Under the pieces are notes generated by a model. That model made no database searches. It was not told the origin of the DNA and saw only the letters and a program-made list of their open reading frames with translations. Made by a program: the position numbers and the translations under genes. Positions 12,380 through 23,822 of a stretch of DNA of 64,000 bases are shown here, piece after piece. How positions within the stretch are numbered: the first letter of the stretch is position 1; each line of letters opens with the position of its first letter. Origin of the DNA: Lichtheimia corymbifera B2541 (lineage: Eukaryota; Mucoromycota; Mucoromycetes; Mucorales; Lichtheimiaceae); NCBI GenBank assembly GCA_000697475.1, contig JNEU01001172.1:1-64000 (forward strand), given 5' to 3'.

Positions 12380-13093
12380 TGGTGGTAGATCTGCTCGTCG
12401 CTTCAAAGATGGGAAAGAAGTTGGAGAAAGCAGCACTTTGGTGAGCCGCTGGGGATCAAAAGTCAGTACTACTTTTTCAGGCACGTTGACTGACGAGATA
12501 CTTTATGCTTCCATAGCTATTACCTGTTGGATGTACAAACAACCAGCGAGTGAATGTTGCCTCATACGAGACCATCGTTGCTATCCTTTTTACTGGTAAT
12601 TACATGTGTTTAAATCAGGTGACATGGTTCAAACAAGATCCACGCTATTGGTGATTTCATGCGTTATTGACTGACCACTCATTTTGAAAACAATAGCTGG
12701 CAAAGTCATGGTCATCAGCATCTTCCATTGGATATCTTGAATATGAATGCCATAAGATCCACCATCATTATTATCGATCCCTGACACATACAAGCAAAGC
12801 CATCTCCATCAAAAATAATAGTGTAAGCTTTGAGCGAAACGCTATTCTCCAACATTAAGCCAAAAGAAGACCATTACCCTTGAATGCACGGTGCATCGAT
12901 ATCCACATGGTCACTTTGCTATTTGTAATATGTTTTAAGATCCATGTTTGTAAATACAAATGTAGAGATTCCATTGATTTATTATTAAAGGGAGCAATCG
13001 CTTAATGAATATGGTGAAACTTTGGGAAGGGTGGAGAGCGACGTTCCCATTTCATGATCAAACCCAGCAGATTTTTTTCTTTCTATCTCTACC
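12380..13093. other. Shared divergent promoter region (dynamitin / RPA12)
   Basis: 714 bases between two divergently transcribed genes. I see no ORF with coding character. A pyrimidine-rich tract (TTTTTTTCTTTCTATCTCTACC) lies just before the RPA12 start codon. Confidence 0.5.
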
Positions 13094-13656
13094 ATGGCAA
13101 CCAACACCAACGTTATCGGTTCACTATTGTTTTGTCCTGAATGCGGCAATTTGCTCGATGTCCCCGGTGCTGACGACGATATTTTACTCTGCAATCAATG
13201 TAGCTATGCCTATCAGACCGCAGGTACTAGATCTCGACTCGATCGCTACGATTGATCTCACCACGTTACAACAGGTTACGAGCAGACTAAGGTGGTCACT
13301 ACATCTTCCGAACACGCTTTTCAATCGGCATTAAAGGCAAAACGCAGTTTGGTACAGCAAAGTGCACAGGCTGGCAAAAAAGAAGAGGCAACTGTAAGTA
13401 GAGACGGGGCAAGTTGACGATATGAGAACTGACCACATCGAATGTATCGCTTTAAAAAGATCAAAGAAAAGTGTCCTCAATGTGGCAACGACGAGATGGC
13501 ATATCATACCATGCAGTTACGTTCTGCTGATGAAGGTCAAACCGTATTTTACAATTGTAAGAAATGCGGGTAAGTACTAGGGTTTTCCTTTTTCAAGAGT
13601 GCACAGGATGCTTACATGCCGTTTTCTCTAGTTACAAGTATTCCGTCAACAACTAG
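13094..13656 (+). CDS. RPA12: RNA polymerase I subunit A12 (A12.2)
   Basis: Small Pol I subunit needed for transcript cleavage and termination in the nucleolus. Four exons: 13094-13223, 13275-13393, 13460-13569 and 13632-13656 (384 bases, 127 residues, the usual family length). The N-terminal zinc ribbon is CPECGNLL ... CNQCSYAY. The C-terminal TFIIS-like ribbon is CPQCGNDEM ... CKKCGYKYS, with the catalytic acidic pair in RSADEGQT. The final exon encodes only the last nine residues. The gene converges on eIF2B-epsilon, with 130 bases between the two stop codons. Confidence 0.95.
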
Positions 13657-13786
13657 ATTCTTTACAATATCCATTCGTCCTCCCCTCCATTCATCCTTAT
13701 TAAACCATCATGCGTTGCATTATTCATTACTTCCCGGCATTTCTCGTTTCTTAATATTGTTTTAATGTTGAATATACAGAGTATGT

Positions 13787-16386
13787 CTAATCTTCATCGC
13801 TATCCTCTTCTTCAGATGATTCTTCTTCAGCTTCTTGTAACCAGTTAATGAATTTGCTGGCTCGTTCTCGAAGGGCTAATTCGGCCGCTGACCCAGACTT
13901 TGATGCATCCGTTGCATACCATTTGAGAATAGAGTCTTCCTCAACCACGTCCAAGTCATATAACACTTGCAATATACCAAGGAATAATCGGTTCAATTGC
14001 TCATTCTCTGCGCAATGTTTCTAATAAAGTACACGTATGAGGTGTCGGTGTAAATGGAATAAGCAATCATACATACCTGGAAAAGACGCAATACGTGCAC
14101 TTGATCCTCACGGCCATGGGTAACCTTGGTGATCAAAGAAGACCATTTTTTAAGCATTGCTCGCACATTGCCTGCAGCGTTTTTGGAGATATCGGCCGAG
14201 TCTAAGAGCATGGGAATCATCACCTCGCGAACTTGATCGTAAGTGCCATTGTGTGACATGCGTAGACCGGTAATTTCCAAGGCAGTTGTTTCAACGGTGT
14301 GGTTTTCATGCAGTGACCGATCGATGGTTTGTGCAATTTCGCGCTTGAATTCGGCTTGCTTATGGGCATCTTGTGTATCCCATGCTGCACTGATTGACAA
14401 GTTGCCAGCATCAAGCGATTCATCATCTGATATATCGCCCACTTCTGAAGCGCTCTCGCTCTCATCATCGCTCCCGATCGTGAGATCACCCATTTGGAAT
14501 GCTAAAGAAAAAGGTCATTATCAACCAACATAGTGATAAAACTTGTTACTTCATACCTAATGAACCAAGCTTGATATTTCGGATATCCACATCATCATCG
14601 TCATTGCTGCGTTCTGTCCAAAAGTAGACATCAGGATGGCTTTCACTGCTAAGTACCCGACCTTGCTCTATAACATGTCATTCAGCTTTTCATATCCCAT
14701 GTTGCGTACCATTCAAAAAATTTATACCTGTATCCTCTTCCTCTTCATCACTATCATCAGCGAAAATACTCGACTTGGGTTGAGGGCGCAAGCTTAATCG
14801 AGAGTACTTTGGAATCGTTTCATCAGGGCCAATAGTGACACCAACAGAGAGCAAGCATCCTTGGTCGACGATGGTGTTTTCAAGTAAAGTGACATTGTTG
14901 GCGAGAATGGACCAAGAAACACTGGAATTGGCTGAAATGGTCACGTTGTCCCAAACATATACATTTTCAAGCACGACGTTGTCACCAATGTTGCAGTTGT
15001 GTCCAATGATACTGTTGCCAATACGAGCATTCTCACCAATGATTGATCCAGAGCCGATTTGTACATTTTCATCAATGATGCATGATCTACATAGTAACCC
15101 ATAAGTCACCCATTCCCCAAAACATAAGCCGTTTTCATCCATTACCGTGATAAGACCACGTCTGATGCCTTGTAAATGTTTCCTCGAATATATTGGTACT
15201 CGTCTCCGTGATGTAAGTTGGTCTCAGGTACGATTGGGAATGTCCAGCGATTAAGCATGTGATTACTATAGGTGATTGTCAATGCCAATGGTCCCTAATC
15301 CATACTCCATAGCTCCACCCACCCACATACCTGACAGTATCATATAGCTTTTCATTTTGAATGCGTGCAACATAGGGGTCGGACACGATCTCTGAATAAA
15401 TAGTCTTGCCAAGGATATCTGATGTCAATATACCATGGACAAAATCTCTTCGCAGGTGCTGCCAATCAAAGTTTTCGGTGAAAAGAGCGGGCACCTTTTT
15501 TTTTGCATAAACACCAGTCAATTATCCATTTCATCGCCATACGTCTCCTTCTCCTCCTCTTACCTCGACGGAGCAAATATCCAAGAATGGGTCAACCAAA
15601 TCATTGCGAAACTCAAACTGGGTGTGATTCTCAAAGATTTCGGGTGAGATCTCGATACGACCTTTGCGTGGAAACTCTTCGACGGGTTCATAAAACAAGC
15701 ATTGGCTGTTGTTGGGATCGAGAACAAAGACGCTAGATTCATCCTTGGCACGGCTGCTGTGTGTACGCGTAGCTTCCTTGAGGACCATGGTCATGATTGA
15801 ATTCTTGTCGGTCTTTTTGCGAGCGCGATGGGTCTCGAGTACTTTGTCGAGTTTCATGTTGGATACAAGATCGCCAAATGTCAGAATAAAGTCATTGGTG
15901 ATAAGCTGACGAGAATCGAGCTCACGAAGAGCATCACCCACAGACATAACCTCAGGTGCTTGAACAATCTGGATATTCAAAGGACTGGTGGATTGGAGCC
16001 AACTTGACTGCCTTTGATATACAACATTGTGTGTGAGTCGTGGATATGCTCGAGATATCATCCAAGTTGCTCCTCCTCCTCCCGACTTACTCGAAATACT
16101 CCTTGATCTTGTCAATGTGCGAGGTGCAGACAACAAAGACTTCTTCGACATCGGTCAATGCAAGGATTTCAAGCGTGTATTCAATCAGAGGTACATTGCA
16201 AAGAGGCATTAAGCACTAGGATACAAGACTTGTCAGCTTTTTCTGATTCACGCTGCGCTGTTTCTGAAGGCTTACACGTGGCATGTCATGCGATATAGGA
16301 AGGAATCGGTCATCGTAGCTGTCTGTGAGTATGACTGCTTGGAAGGGTTCTTCGCCGTCGTCCTGCCGTTTGTTTTTGGGTGGCAT
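13787..16386 (-). CDS. GCD6: eIF2B epsilon subunit (catalytic guanine nucleotide exchange subunit)
   Basis: Exchanges GDP for GTP on eIF2 and is the target of integrated-stress control of translation. About nine exons; the first four are 16276-16386, 16091-16215, 15564-16011 and 15331-15494, and the last ends at 13787. The N-terminal nucleotidyltransferase-like domain starts QAVILTDSYDDRFLPIS and continues PRCLMPLCNVPLIEYTLE. A left-handed beta helix of hexapeptide repeats follows (IGSGSIIGENARIGNSIIG). The C-terminal W2/HEAT domain carries the SILKWY element and ends in a Glu/Asp/Ser tail, as family members do. The estimated length of about 695 residues fits the family. Confidence 0.94.
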
Positions 16387-16653
16387 ATTTCGGGATAAGT
16401 GGACAAGTGGAAGAGAGAGAGACGCGAGGCTTCTTGGTTGCCGCGAGTCACGGGTGGATGTGCTGAAAGCGGGACATTGTTATAGATCCAGAATGAGTCA
16501 ATCCGAGACAATGCACCTCTCCCTGTGATCACCACGCATCCTCTTTTAGCATAGACACCCTCTTTCATATACATAACATATAACTCTATTACACTAAATA
16601 AAAGCCGCTACATTGTGGCATTGAAGCATACGATCATGATGGAATATAACATT

Positions 16654-18872
16654 TTATAATACATATCGGTAATCTGGATGTCTATCACCTGCCATTGCTT
16701 CTCCACCATACTTTTCAATTTCTCTTTTCTTTTCTTCAGGAGTCATCTTGTCTCGTCGTTTGTTTTCACGTGCCAAAAGTAGACGCATGCCAATAGCACC
16801 AATAATTCGCAAGCAGTGACAGCCAAGAGCAATAGCGTTGCCATGGGTATAATTGGGTGGATCATAGTAGATCTGTCCTCCTATTACACCTCCCACCACA
16901 TTCTTATATCGATTCTTAATAAGCTTCTTTGCAACATTGAATGGTGAATCATTATGCACTTACTCCAACCATTTCAACTATCGCAACTGCAACGGCGCGA
17001 CGAGAGAGACCTGCACTATTGAAAGCAGCATGAGCAAGCGGTTAGTGATGGGACGATATCTCAAGTCAATAAAACCTACAAGCTATGAGTATACCAAGCA
17101 GCTTTGACTGGCGTGTTCCCAGACTATTAATGAGCCAAGTACAATAAATATCGCTGTTGGGATCATCCGTTGATGACAATGTTGTTATCATCTTACCGTT
17201 CCGATCATCGCTAGGCATACTGCAAAGTATCGCACAGCAATCAAGTGATGTGGTACCAAAACCAGCATAAGAAAACCGGCAACTCCAAAGAGATCAGTAA
17301 GGACCATCTGATAACCACGTTGGACCCATCTCTCTAAAGTTATCGTTTAGCGATAGATTCAAGCCTGTGCTATTGATGAGTGTATCCATCCTTACGACTG
17401 ATCCAGCCTGAAATAATCGATGTAATAAATTGAATAATGTAAGGCGGGGTGGTCAATGCTTGCGATTCCGCTTTGCCCCAGTTGCCCATGCCGTCTACCA
17501 AAGAGGGGAGCGCCAAGCTTGTACCATGAGATGGGACGAGACCGACAAGCATCATGAACGTAAATAAGTATAATTTTGGCTCCCGTAGCACAGACACTGC
17601 TGTACCCCATGAAAAGGATTCCTGCTCCTGAAACGAGTGATCTGTATACTCACGCCATTAACATTTGCTATTCCATGATATATATACGAGTGACCAATAC
17701 CTACCTTCCAATAGATATTTAACTGTCATTCTGCGCTCATCTTTAGTCAGGCATTTGGCGGTTTCGGGCGTGTCTGGAACAAACCAGAGGATAAAAAGAG
17801 CCAAAAGGATTGCTGGGCAACCTTCAATTAAAAACAACCTTGTTAAAGAAAGAATCTTCAGCTTAGTGATTGATGGCTCTTGTTTCAACCCTATCTCCTT
17901 CCTTTCTATACCTACCATTGCCAAGTATTCAAGGTGTGTGTTGGTATCGTGCTGATACCATATGCGATAAGTCCTCCGACAGCAGCACCTAACGCCGAGA
18001 ACGAGTAATAATAACCTAAACGTTGGCCGAGTTCTCGTCTTGTAAACCATTTTGCAAAGAAGTATCTAATATGAGCATATTAGTGAAAATGTTATCCTGC
18101 GGTACCATTGCTACATAGCACTTACAAGGCACCAGCCATGAACCCTATATCAAAGCATTTATATGTATAGTTAACCTTGTGACCCTATGGATCAATACAC
18201 ATCATGTTTCTCTTACCAGCTTCAAAAGTACCCAGAAGAAGTCGTAGTACCATGAGACCTGCATAATTGGTTATTGCCGCAACAACCATAGTGAGCGAAC
18301 CCCACATGCTGACAATGAAATCAGTAATTGATGGGCGTGAGAGCTGACCCACAGCATTTATAAACCACTTACAATGCCAGGAATGAAATCCAGTATACAC
18401 CATTAAATCGTCGCATCATAAGGTTGGATGGGATGTCTGCAAAAACATATCCAAAATAAAAAATGGAGAGGCACCAGTTATATTGCTCGGATGTCATATG
18501 CAGGTCTTCAATGATGCCACCCAATTTCGCGTTGCCGATAATGCCCCTTTGAAAAGACACAAGTTGTCAATATTGTAAGAGAGGGATACAGATTCAAGTT
18601 GTCGATTCGTGGCCCTTACCTATCCAGGTAATTCATGAAATACAATGCGCTCATTGGGAATAGCACGTGGAGAGTGATCTTTCTACACGTTGAAATGAAA
18701 GGTTATTCCACCAGGTCTCAATAAACCAAACTTGGATGCCTTTGCTTTCTTACCGAAGCGCCCTTTTTTTGATTTTTTGATCTTCCTCAGATACGATCTC
18801 CTCATGGAGTACGGTAACATCCATATTTGGTTTTTCATTATCGGTCGTCTTAATGTCGTGATTGTCTGACAT
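16654..18872 (-). CDS. MFS anion:cation symporter, Dal5/Tna1 type permease
   Basis: Plasma-membrane transporter of the allantoate permease family, whose members import small organic anions such as allantoate, nicotinate, pantothenate or biotin precursors. Twelve exons splice into about 494 residues. After an acidic cytosolic N-terminus (MSDNHDIKTTD) the family pattern is clear: LHVLFPMSALYFMNYLDR, IGNAKLGG, EQYNWCLSIFYFGYV and IPSNLMMRR, then WGSLTMVVAAITN and LRLLLGTFEAG. Around twelve membrane segments can be counted. The C-terminus (PPNYTHGN, then a charged tail ENKRRDKMTPEEKKR) is also typical. The substrate cannot be told from sequence. One exon is only about 19 bases long, encoding FMAGAL. 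Confidence 0.88.
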
Positions 18873-19710
18873 GGGATACTAAGAGACAAAGAATAAAGAA
18901 TAAAAGTACAAGGGAAGAAAGAAAGAGTGAAAGATGGGAAAAAAAGGATACTTGATCTACACGGCGTGTGTACCAGACAAATAATGCTGATATCGGTACA
19001 GGCCGCAAGGGGTTCCTGGATATAGAGATAGCTCTTCTAAAGTTTAAATACATGGTGATACGATCTTTTTTGACAGGTCGCTTCAATAATTTGTTTGTTG
19101 TTTGTAACCTTGTATGGATGTCCCTCACATCAGCATATACACTCTGCCCTTGTTGACGTCCTTTCAAGCATTCAAACACCTGCTGTACATATCACCTAGG
19201 AAGGGGTTATGCAGAAGCATGCAGCGCTAACCAAGGAGTACAACCGGGATATTTCCATTGTTTAATCTCCTTGTGGGTGTCATTTCGAGTTCTCGGGCGG
19301 CTGTCAGCTTGAATCATGCAAAAATATTCACACACACGCGCGTGCACATACACGCATACTCGTCCCCATTCACCTGTGTGTTATATTAATCCTAGTACAA
19401 GACGTGACGTATGGGTTTGTTTCAAACGGATAAGATCAAATAAGGAAATCGGCGGATGTACAGGTGTTGAGGCTCACGAAATTTTATTACACAGCCCAAC
19501 CTATTATTGTGGGAACAATGATGCCTTTAAAGTTTGTGGTCCTCTTTGCTTGCCAAGAGCATGATCACTGCAATCCAATAAGTAGGATCATTTTCGATGC
19601 ATGTAAAAATAAGAAATTGTATGTGTGCGAAACGCAGCGATATCACATGCCACCTAAACGCCGAGGTGCATGACCTTTATTTACAACAATGAATAGCAAG
19701 AGTTTGATGA
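18873..19710. other. Intergenic region, no gene recognised
   Basis: About 840 bases between the permease start and the DAP-like gene stop. It contains a short CA/CG-rich dinucleotide tract near 19,325-19,360. ORFs at 19316-19673 show no family features. Confidence 0.45.
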
Positions 19711-20162
19711 TTAATGGTTCATTGAGCGAGGCTGGAAAGCTGGGTTGTAGCCTGCACCACGTTCCATTCTATTGTTTGGTTCTTTGCCATGGATGTTAAG
19801 TGTAGGGGTTTGGCCATAGCTTTCGGCTCGTTGTTTCTCACGGAAAGCTTTCTCGCGTTCACGCTCCATATGAATCATTTGCTGTTGGTCCTCCTCACTC
19901 ATGTCTGCTTCCTCCATACGTTCATCGCGATCTCTATAAAGCCAATCATTCATTAGAGCACTCATGTATTGTTATACTTTACGGGGAAGATAACTTACTC
20001 GGCAGTAGGCAAAGGGGTGTGGTTGGCTTGCTTGACACGCATACCACCGACCTTTTCTGAATATGAAGGCGTGTGTGAGTCGATGCAAAAAGAATCATGA
20101 CGCTTTTACTTACGAGCTGGAGGGTGCATGTCAAGGTTGATGTTTTGGTTAGGTTCACTCAT
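19711..20162 (-). CDS. Small charged protein resembling death-associated protein 1 (DAP family)
   Basis: Three exons: 20114-20162, 19999-20056 and 19711-19933 (330 bases, 109 residues). The N-terminal motif HPPAQKVGGMRVKQ closely resembles the PPAVKxGGMRI stretch of animal DAP1/DAPL1, at a similar distance from the start and in a protein of similar length. The middle is a Glu/Arg/Gln-rich helix (EEDQQQMIHMERERE), and the C-terminus ends GAGYNPAFQPRSMNH. In animals DAP proteins act in autophagy/TOR control and in dormant ribosomes; whether that applies here is inference. Outside the short N-terminal motif I see no clear similarity, so the family call is tentative. Confidence 0.6.
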
Positions 20163-20561
20163 GTTTACGAAAGAGAAAAAGATGATGAAAATGAATGACA
20201 AGGGTGCACCCGTCGCTTTTATGCATCGGATGCATGAATCACCGCCAGGCTTTTAGGTCATGCCATTTTCTTTTTTTTCTATATGTTTCTGATGACCCCA
20301 GGAGAACTATTTATGCGCACTATAGCAGGTATCCTTAGTGCCAGTAACGAATACAATCCACCGGCTGTACTATAGAATTCATTGCATGTGGGAATATATA
20401 GACGTTTATTATGCATGCCATGATGATGATGATGACTTTGTACACTAAAAAGTCTTTCCAGGCGTGACATGTTGTATCGATGTTCAACATTAGACATACA
20501 AGGGTATAGCAGTGTCAAATTCAGAATATATTATGGCTTATCAAAAACATGTATGGTGGCC
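20163..20561. other. Intergenic region, no gene recognised
   Basis: About 400 bases between the start of the DAP-like gene and the stop of the PEBP gene. It contains a short ATG/ATC trinucleotide tract near 20,420-20,440. I see nothing else. Confidence 0.45.
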
Positions 20562-21328
20562 TTAGTTGCTAGAATTGGCACATAAAAAGAAGTTGGCTGC
20601 AACAAGCTCAAGCTGATGCTCTGACACAAACTTGGTGAGATCAAAGCATCGTCGGTCTGGCTTGTTCTCATGGGCCATGGCTTGGAAGCTTTGGTTGGGG
20701 GATGGCTGTTTATATAAGAGAAAGAGGTATCTATGCAACCCGGTGTTGGGGCCTGGACCTGGGCCAATATAAGGCGTGTGATGTTCTTTGATATCTGCAA
20801 CATTCGATCCTGCAAGGCAACATTGCATTAATATTATAGACCATTATTACAGGCTTTATTGTGCCATACCTGAAATGTTAACGGCAATCCAATGTCTCCA
20901 TGGGCCATATTGGTGATCAGTGGTGGATGGTGCATCAGGGTCGGTCTATGGTTCATTCTTTGTGTTACAATCTGCTTACATATGCCGAATCTTCCCAAGG
21001 TGCAACGCGTTCTTTTTCTTTTACCATGATCAGCGTATACGATGCCTCTGGTTCCGGGGGAACAAAAAAGATCTCTGGAGTTTGGGATGTCTCATCTGTC
21101 GTCAAAGTATTGCCTAATGTCACTTCACGATCATTTGGATAGGTCACTTGCAACAGAGTCGAAGGAGAGAAACTTTCACTGATCACTGGTGGAGGAGAGG
21201 AAGTATCCATTTATCAATACTCCTGATAACGTGTGGCCCATAACGGGTGATATAATACTACCTTCAGGAATGAGGTTAGCTTTTTGTAAAGCACCTTTGA
21301 GATTCATATCTGTGGTCAGAAGCGGCAT
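20562..21328 (-). CDS. Phosphatidylethanolamine-binding protein (PEBP) family
   Basis: Four exons: 21262-21328, 21025-21185, 20870-20945 and 20562-20809 (552 bases, 183 residues, normal family length). The ligand-pocket signatures are present: TDPDAPSTTDHQYGPWRHW (the DPDxP and GPxRHW motifs), HHTPYIGPGPGPNTGLHRY, and a C-terminal FDLTKF ... VAANFF. Fungal members include the carboxypeptidase Y inhibitor (Tfs1) type, which also modulates Ras or kinase signalling; which role applies here is not visible. No signal peptide is apparent, so it is probably cytosolic. Confidence 0.92.
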
Positions 21329-21489
21329 GATGTAATATTATTCAAGAGTGTGAAGAAAAGAGAAAGGAAGAAAGGGACCCAAATCTCACGGAAGCAACCT
21401 AAAATCTCTGAATACCCGAAATCGCCGAGGATGGCAATGAGTGATGCATGAAGTTGTTACACGAGATGTGTCCTCTTTATTTTGCATTT

Positions 21490-22158
21490 TTAGGATGGGG
21501 TATGGTTTACATCATTATATGATTCATAGACTCTTTGTATTGGCATCCACAATGTTGCCCCTGATGGGTCTCTTCGTAGGCGTTCTCGCATTTCCACCAC
21601 AAAAGGCGTGATATCTTCGATCGATATGACCCACTCGGTTGCATAACGCCGCAATGTTTCGCCACGTAAACCCAGCTGGATGGCACGTCGTTGTAATCGT
21701 TGAGGTGTCAATGCTGGTATGTAATCAGGATCCCATTGAAGACGGACCTCGCCACGTGTTTTGAGCTGCTCAAAGTTTTCCTTTGATCCATGGATTTCTT
21801 CGATATACTTGCTACCCACTGCATTCGCCACAATAGAATCGAATCCTGCACGCTTCATTTTGATGGCCAACGTGCGCTCTTGACGAGGTTTTGTGTTCCA
21901 TCCGCTCCTGTATTGCATCCATGCAAAGCTGGTCTTGATCCAGGACATACGACTGAAACTGAAAGCGTCACCACCAAAACGCTGGTGCTTGACAGCATAT
22001 TCCGCAATCTCGGGTGAGTAAGCTTGATAGACTACAATGGAGTCCTCGTCAAAGTGCCCAATAATAGAGTTTCCTGCAGAGGGTAACCCTTGTTCTTGCT
22101 TGTAAGGCTCAATAGTAAGAGTATGAGGAGGATAACTTGATGGTGGTATTGCTGACAT
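21490..22158 (-). CDS. DUF4291 domain protein
   Basis: A single uninterrupted reading frame of 222 residues. The DUF4291 hallmarks are visible: SIVVYQAYSPEIAEYA, FSFSRMSWIKTSFAWMQYRSGW, KPRQERTLAIKMKRAGFD and VRLQWDPDY near the middle. The biochemical role of the family is unknown. I chose the Met at 22158 because the 26 upstream in-frame codons lack similarity to the domain and include typical leader-like sequence. It is intronless beside heavily split neighbours. The family is common in bacteria, so acquisition by transfer is possible but not shown. Confidence 0.88.
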   Translation of the reverse strand: MSAIPPSSYPPHTLTIEPYKQEQGLPSAGNSIIGHFDEDSIVVYQAYSPEIAEYAVKHQRFGGDAFSFSRMSWIKTSFAWMQYRSGWNTKPRQERTLAIKMKRAGFDSIVANAVGSKYIEEIHGSKENFEQLKTRGEVRLQWDPDYIPALTPQRLQRRAIQLGLRGETLRRYATEWVISIEDITPFVVEMRERLRRDPSGATLWMPIQRVYESYNDVNHTPS

Positions 22159-22347
22159 TGGGATTTGATGCTCCTTTTCCCTCTCTATTGTTGCTCCCCA
22201 ATATATACTACCCTCATCCTTACTGCGCCACAACACTGATAAAAGAAATCACTTGTGCCACCCAACCAACCGCAGCATGTTACTCAATACGTAATAAAGA
22301 TATTTACAAAGTACGATAATGTGGAATAGGGGAAAGGTTATCATCAT

Positions 22348-23595
22348 CTACAACGTGTTTGCATCCAGGGAACGTTGAATAGCTGCATAAGCCAGAAAAA
22401 TGGAATGATCATGCATCTCTTGTGTGGGATCGGGCGTATCATTTTGTGGCAGTATAAGCTCATGGTCCATCGGGGTTGGATCGTCATCCTGCTGTTGTTG
22501 TGTCGTTTGTGGCGATGTTGGCACGTGTTCCTCCGGTGCAGAGCGAATGATAGCTAACTCGACTTGGCCTAGACGATCGATCAATGGTCTCCTTGGTGAC
22601 GAAGATAGATTCGATAAAAGTTCTGCAAATGGTGTAATCCCACATCCTTTCAATCCAATCATCTCCAGACCTTCACTGTGCTGGATTAACTTGCGTACAC
22701 CTCCTTGAGAAACACCTTCGCAATATGAAATGTCGAGGAATCGAAGCTGTGGCAGATGATGTTGGATAGCATTCAAAGATATGTCAGTGATAGCACAAGC
22801 CATAAGTGTCAAATATTCAAGATGGGGATGAAGCTGAACAAATTGGACAACGGCATCATCACCGATTTGATTACGACCGGTTACGGAAAATGATGTGAGT
22901 GCTGGAATGATTGTTTGTCCCGTTTCATCGTCCACAGTAAGGTGTTGCATAAACTCGTTCATTGATCCTTGGTCGCTGCATACAATGTCAAGATGTTTGA
23001 GACGATGGAAAGCGCGGAGATCGTAAGCTGTATCCTGCGCATTGAGCCATTTGCACCCTGATAAATCCAAGTACTCGAGTGGACACTCTGCGAATGGTAA
23101 TAATGTCAGAGAATTGAGCTTGGAACAGTCTCGTAACGTCAATCGTCGTAAGCGCTTGCAACGTCCAAGGTAATGTGCTGAACGATAGGTGATATCGGCT
23201 CTTTCTAGCTGCAGTTCTTGCAGTTGCTGGCATTGTTCTGGTAGCTTGCAGATACTCTTGTCAGTCAGTCGTTCTGCATTCTCGACAATGAACTCTTCAA
23301 GCTGTGGCATATATTGGACAAGGTTGATGCAATCATGGTCGCCAATGCTGTGTGTGTCGACATCCACTTTGAAACGTCGTACCCAATGGCCGAGTGGTTT
23401 GCGACTGGATGTCAAGCATCTGACGAACTTTGAAAACTGGTTGTTTTGAGACAAGTCGGGTGCTCTCCAAAGCAGTGGTATAGCTCCTTCGTTAAAGTGT
23501 TTGCAAGTCAATGCGCATTGGAATAAGTCATATTGGGAAGGTAGGACTTGAAAGATCAAAGCTAGGATTTCGGGAGGAAGGTCGTTGATTTTCAT
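22348..23595 (-). CDS. F-box and leucine-rich repeat protein
   Basis: Single exon, 415 residues. An F-box opens the protein (INDLPPEILALIFQVLP ... CKHFNEGAIPLLW, residues 3-45), which in this family binds Skp1 within an SCF ubiquitin ligase. It is followed by about ten leucine-rich repeats of the Grr1/Amn1 cysteine-containing type, for example LRRLTLRDCSKLNSLTLL, LEYLDLSGCKWL and LRFLDISYCEGVSQGG. The C-terminus is Gln/Asp/Pro-rich and disordered. The Met at 23595 directly precedes the F-box; upstream in-frame Met codons would add a non-conserved stretch. The gene is divergent from the kinesin-like gene, 227 bases away. The target is unknown. Confidence 0.88.
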   Translation of the reverse strand: MKINDLPPEILALIFQVLPSQYDLFQCALTCKHFNEGAIPLLWRAPDLSQNNQFSKFVRCLTSSRKPLGHWVRRFKVDVDTHSIGDHDCINLVQYMPQLEEFIVENAERLTDKSICKLPEQCQQLQELQLERADITYRSAHYLGRCKRLRRLTLRDCSKLNSLTLLPFAECPLEYLDLSGCKWLNAQDTAYDLRAFHRLKHLDIVCSDQGSMNEFMQHLTVDDETGQTIIPALTSFSVTGRNQIGDDAVVQFVQLHPHLEYLTLMACAITDISLNAIQHHLPQLRFLDISYCEGVSQGGVRKLIQHSEGLEMIGLKGCGITPFAELLSNLSSSPRRPLIDRLGQVELAIIRSAPEEHVPTSPQTTQQQQDDDPTPMDHELILPQNDTPDPTQEMHDHSIFLAYAAIQRSLDANTL

Positions 23596-23822
23596 GCTGT
23601 GATACAAGAAAGCGAAAGAGAGGTAAACTCCTCGAATATCAAGTACAAATACCCCATTTATTGATAACCATACTAGACGTTTAGATACGCACACACGCAC
23701 ACCCATATCTATGTACTTGTCCCATGCCATCAATGATCATGTGATTTGCCTTATAAAAATCCCCACTATAATTTCCCAGAGGCGCGCTTGAACTCCTTTT
23801 ATGTCTCCTCCCCTCGTCCATA

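Noticed and set aside
13787..16386. Two separate genes (a pyrophosphorylase-like gene and a W2-domain gene)
   Set aside because: The hexapeptide-repeat exons and the W2 exons join in frame through consensus introns, giving one eIF2B-epsilon protein of the usual length.
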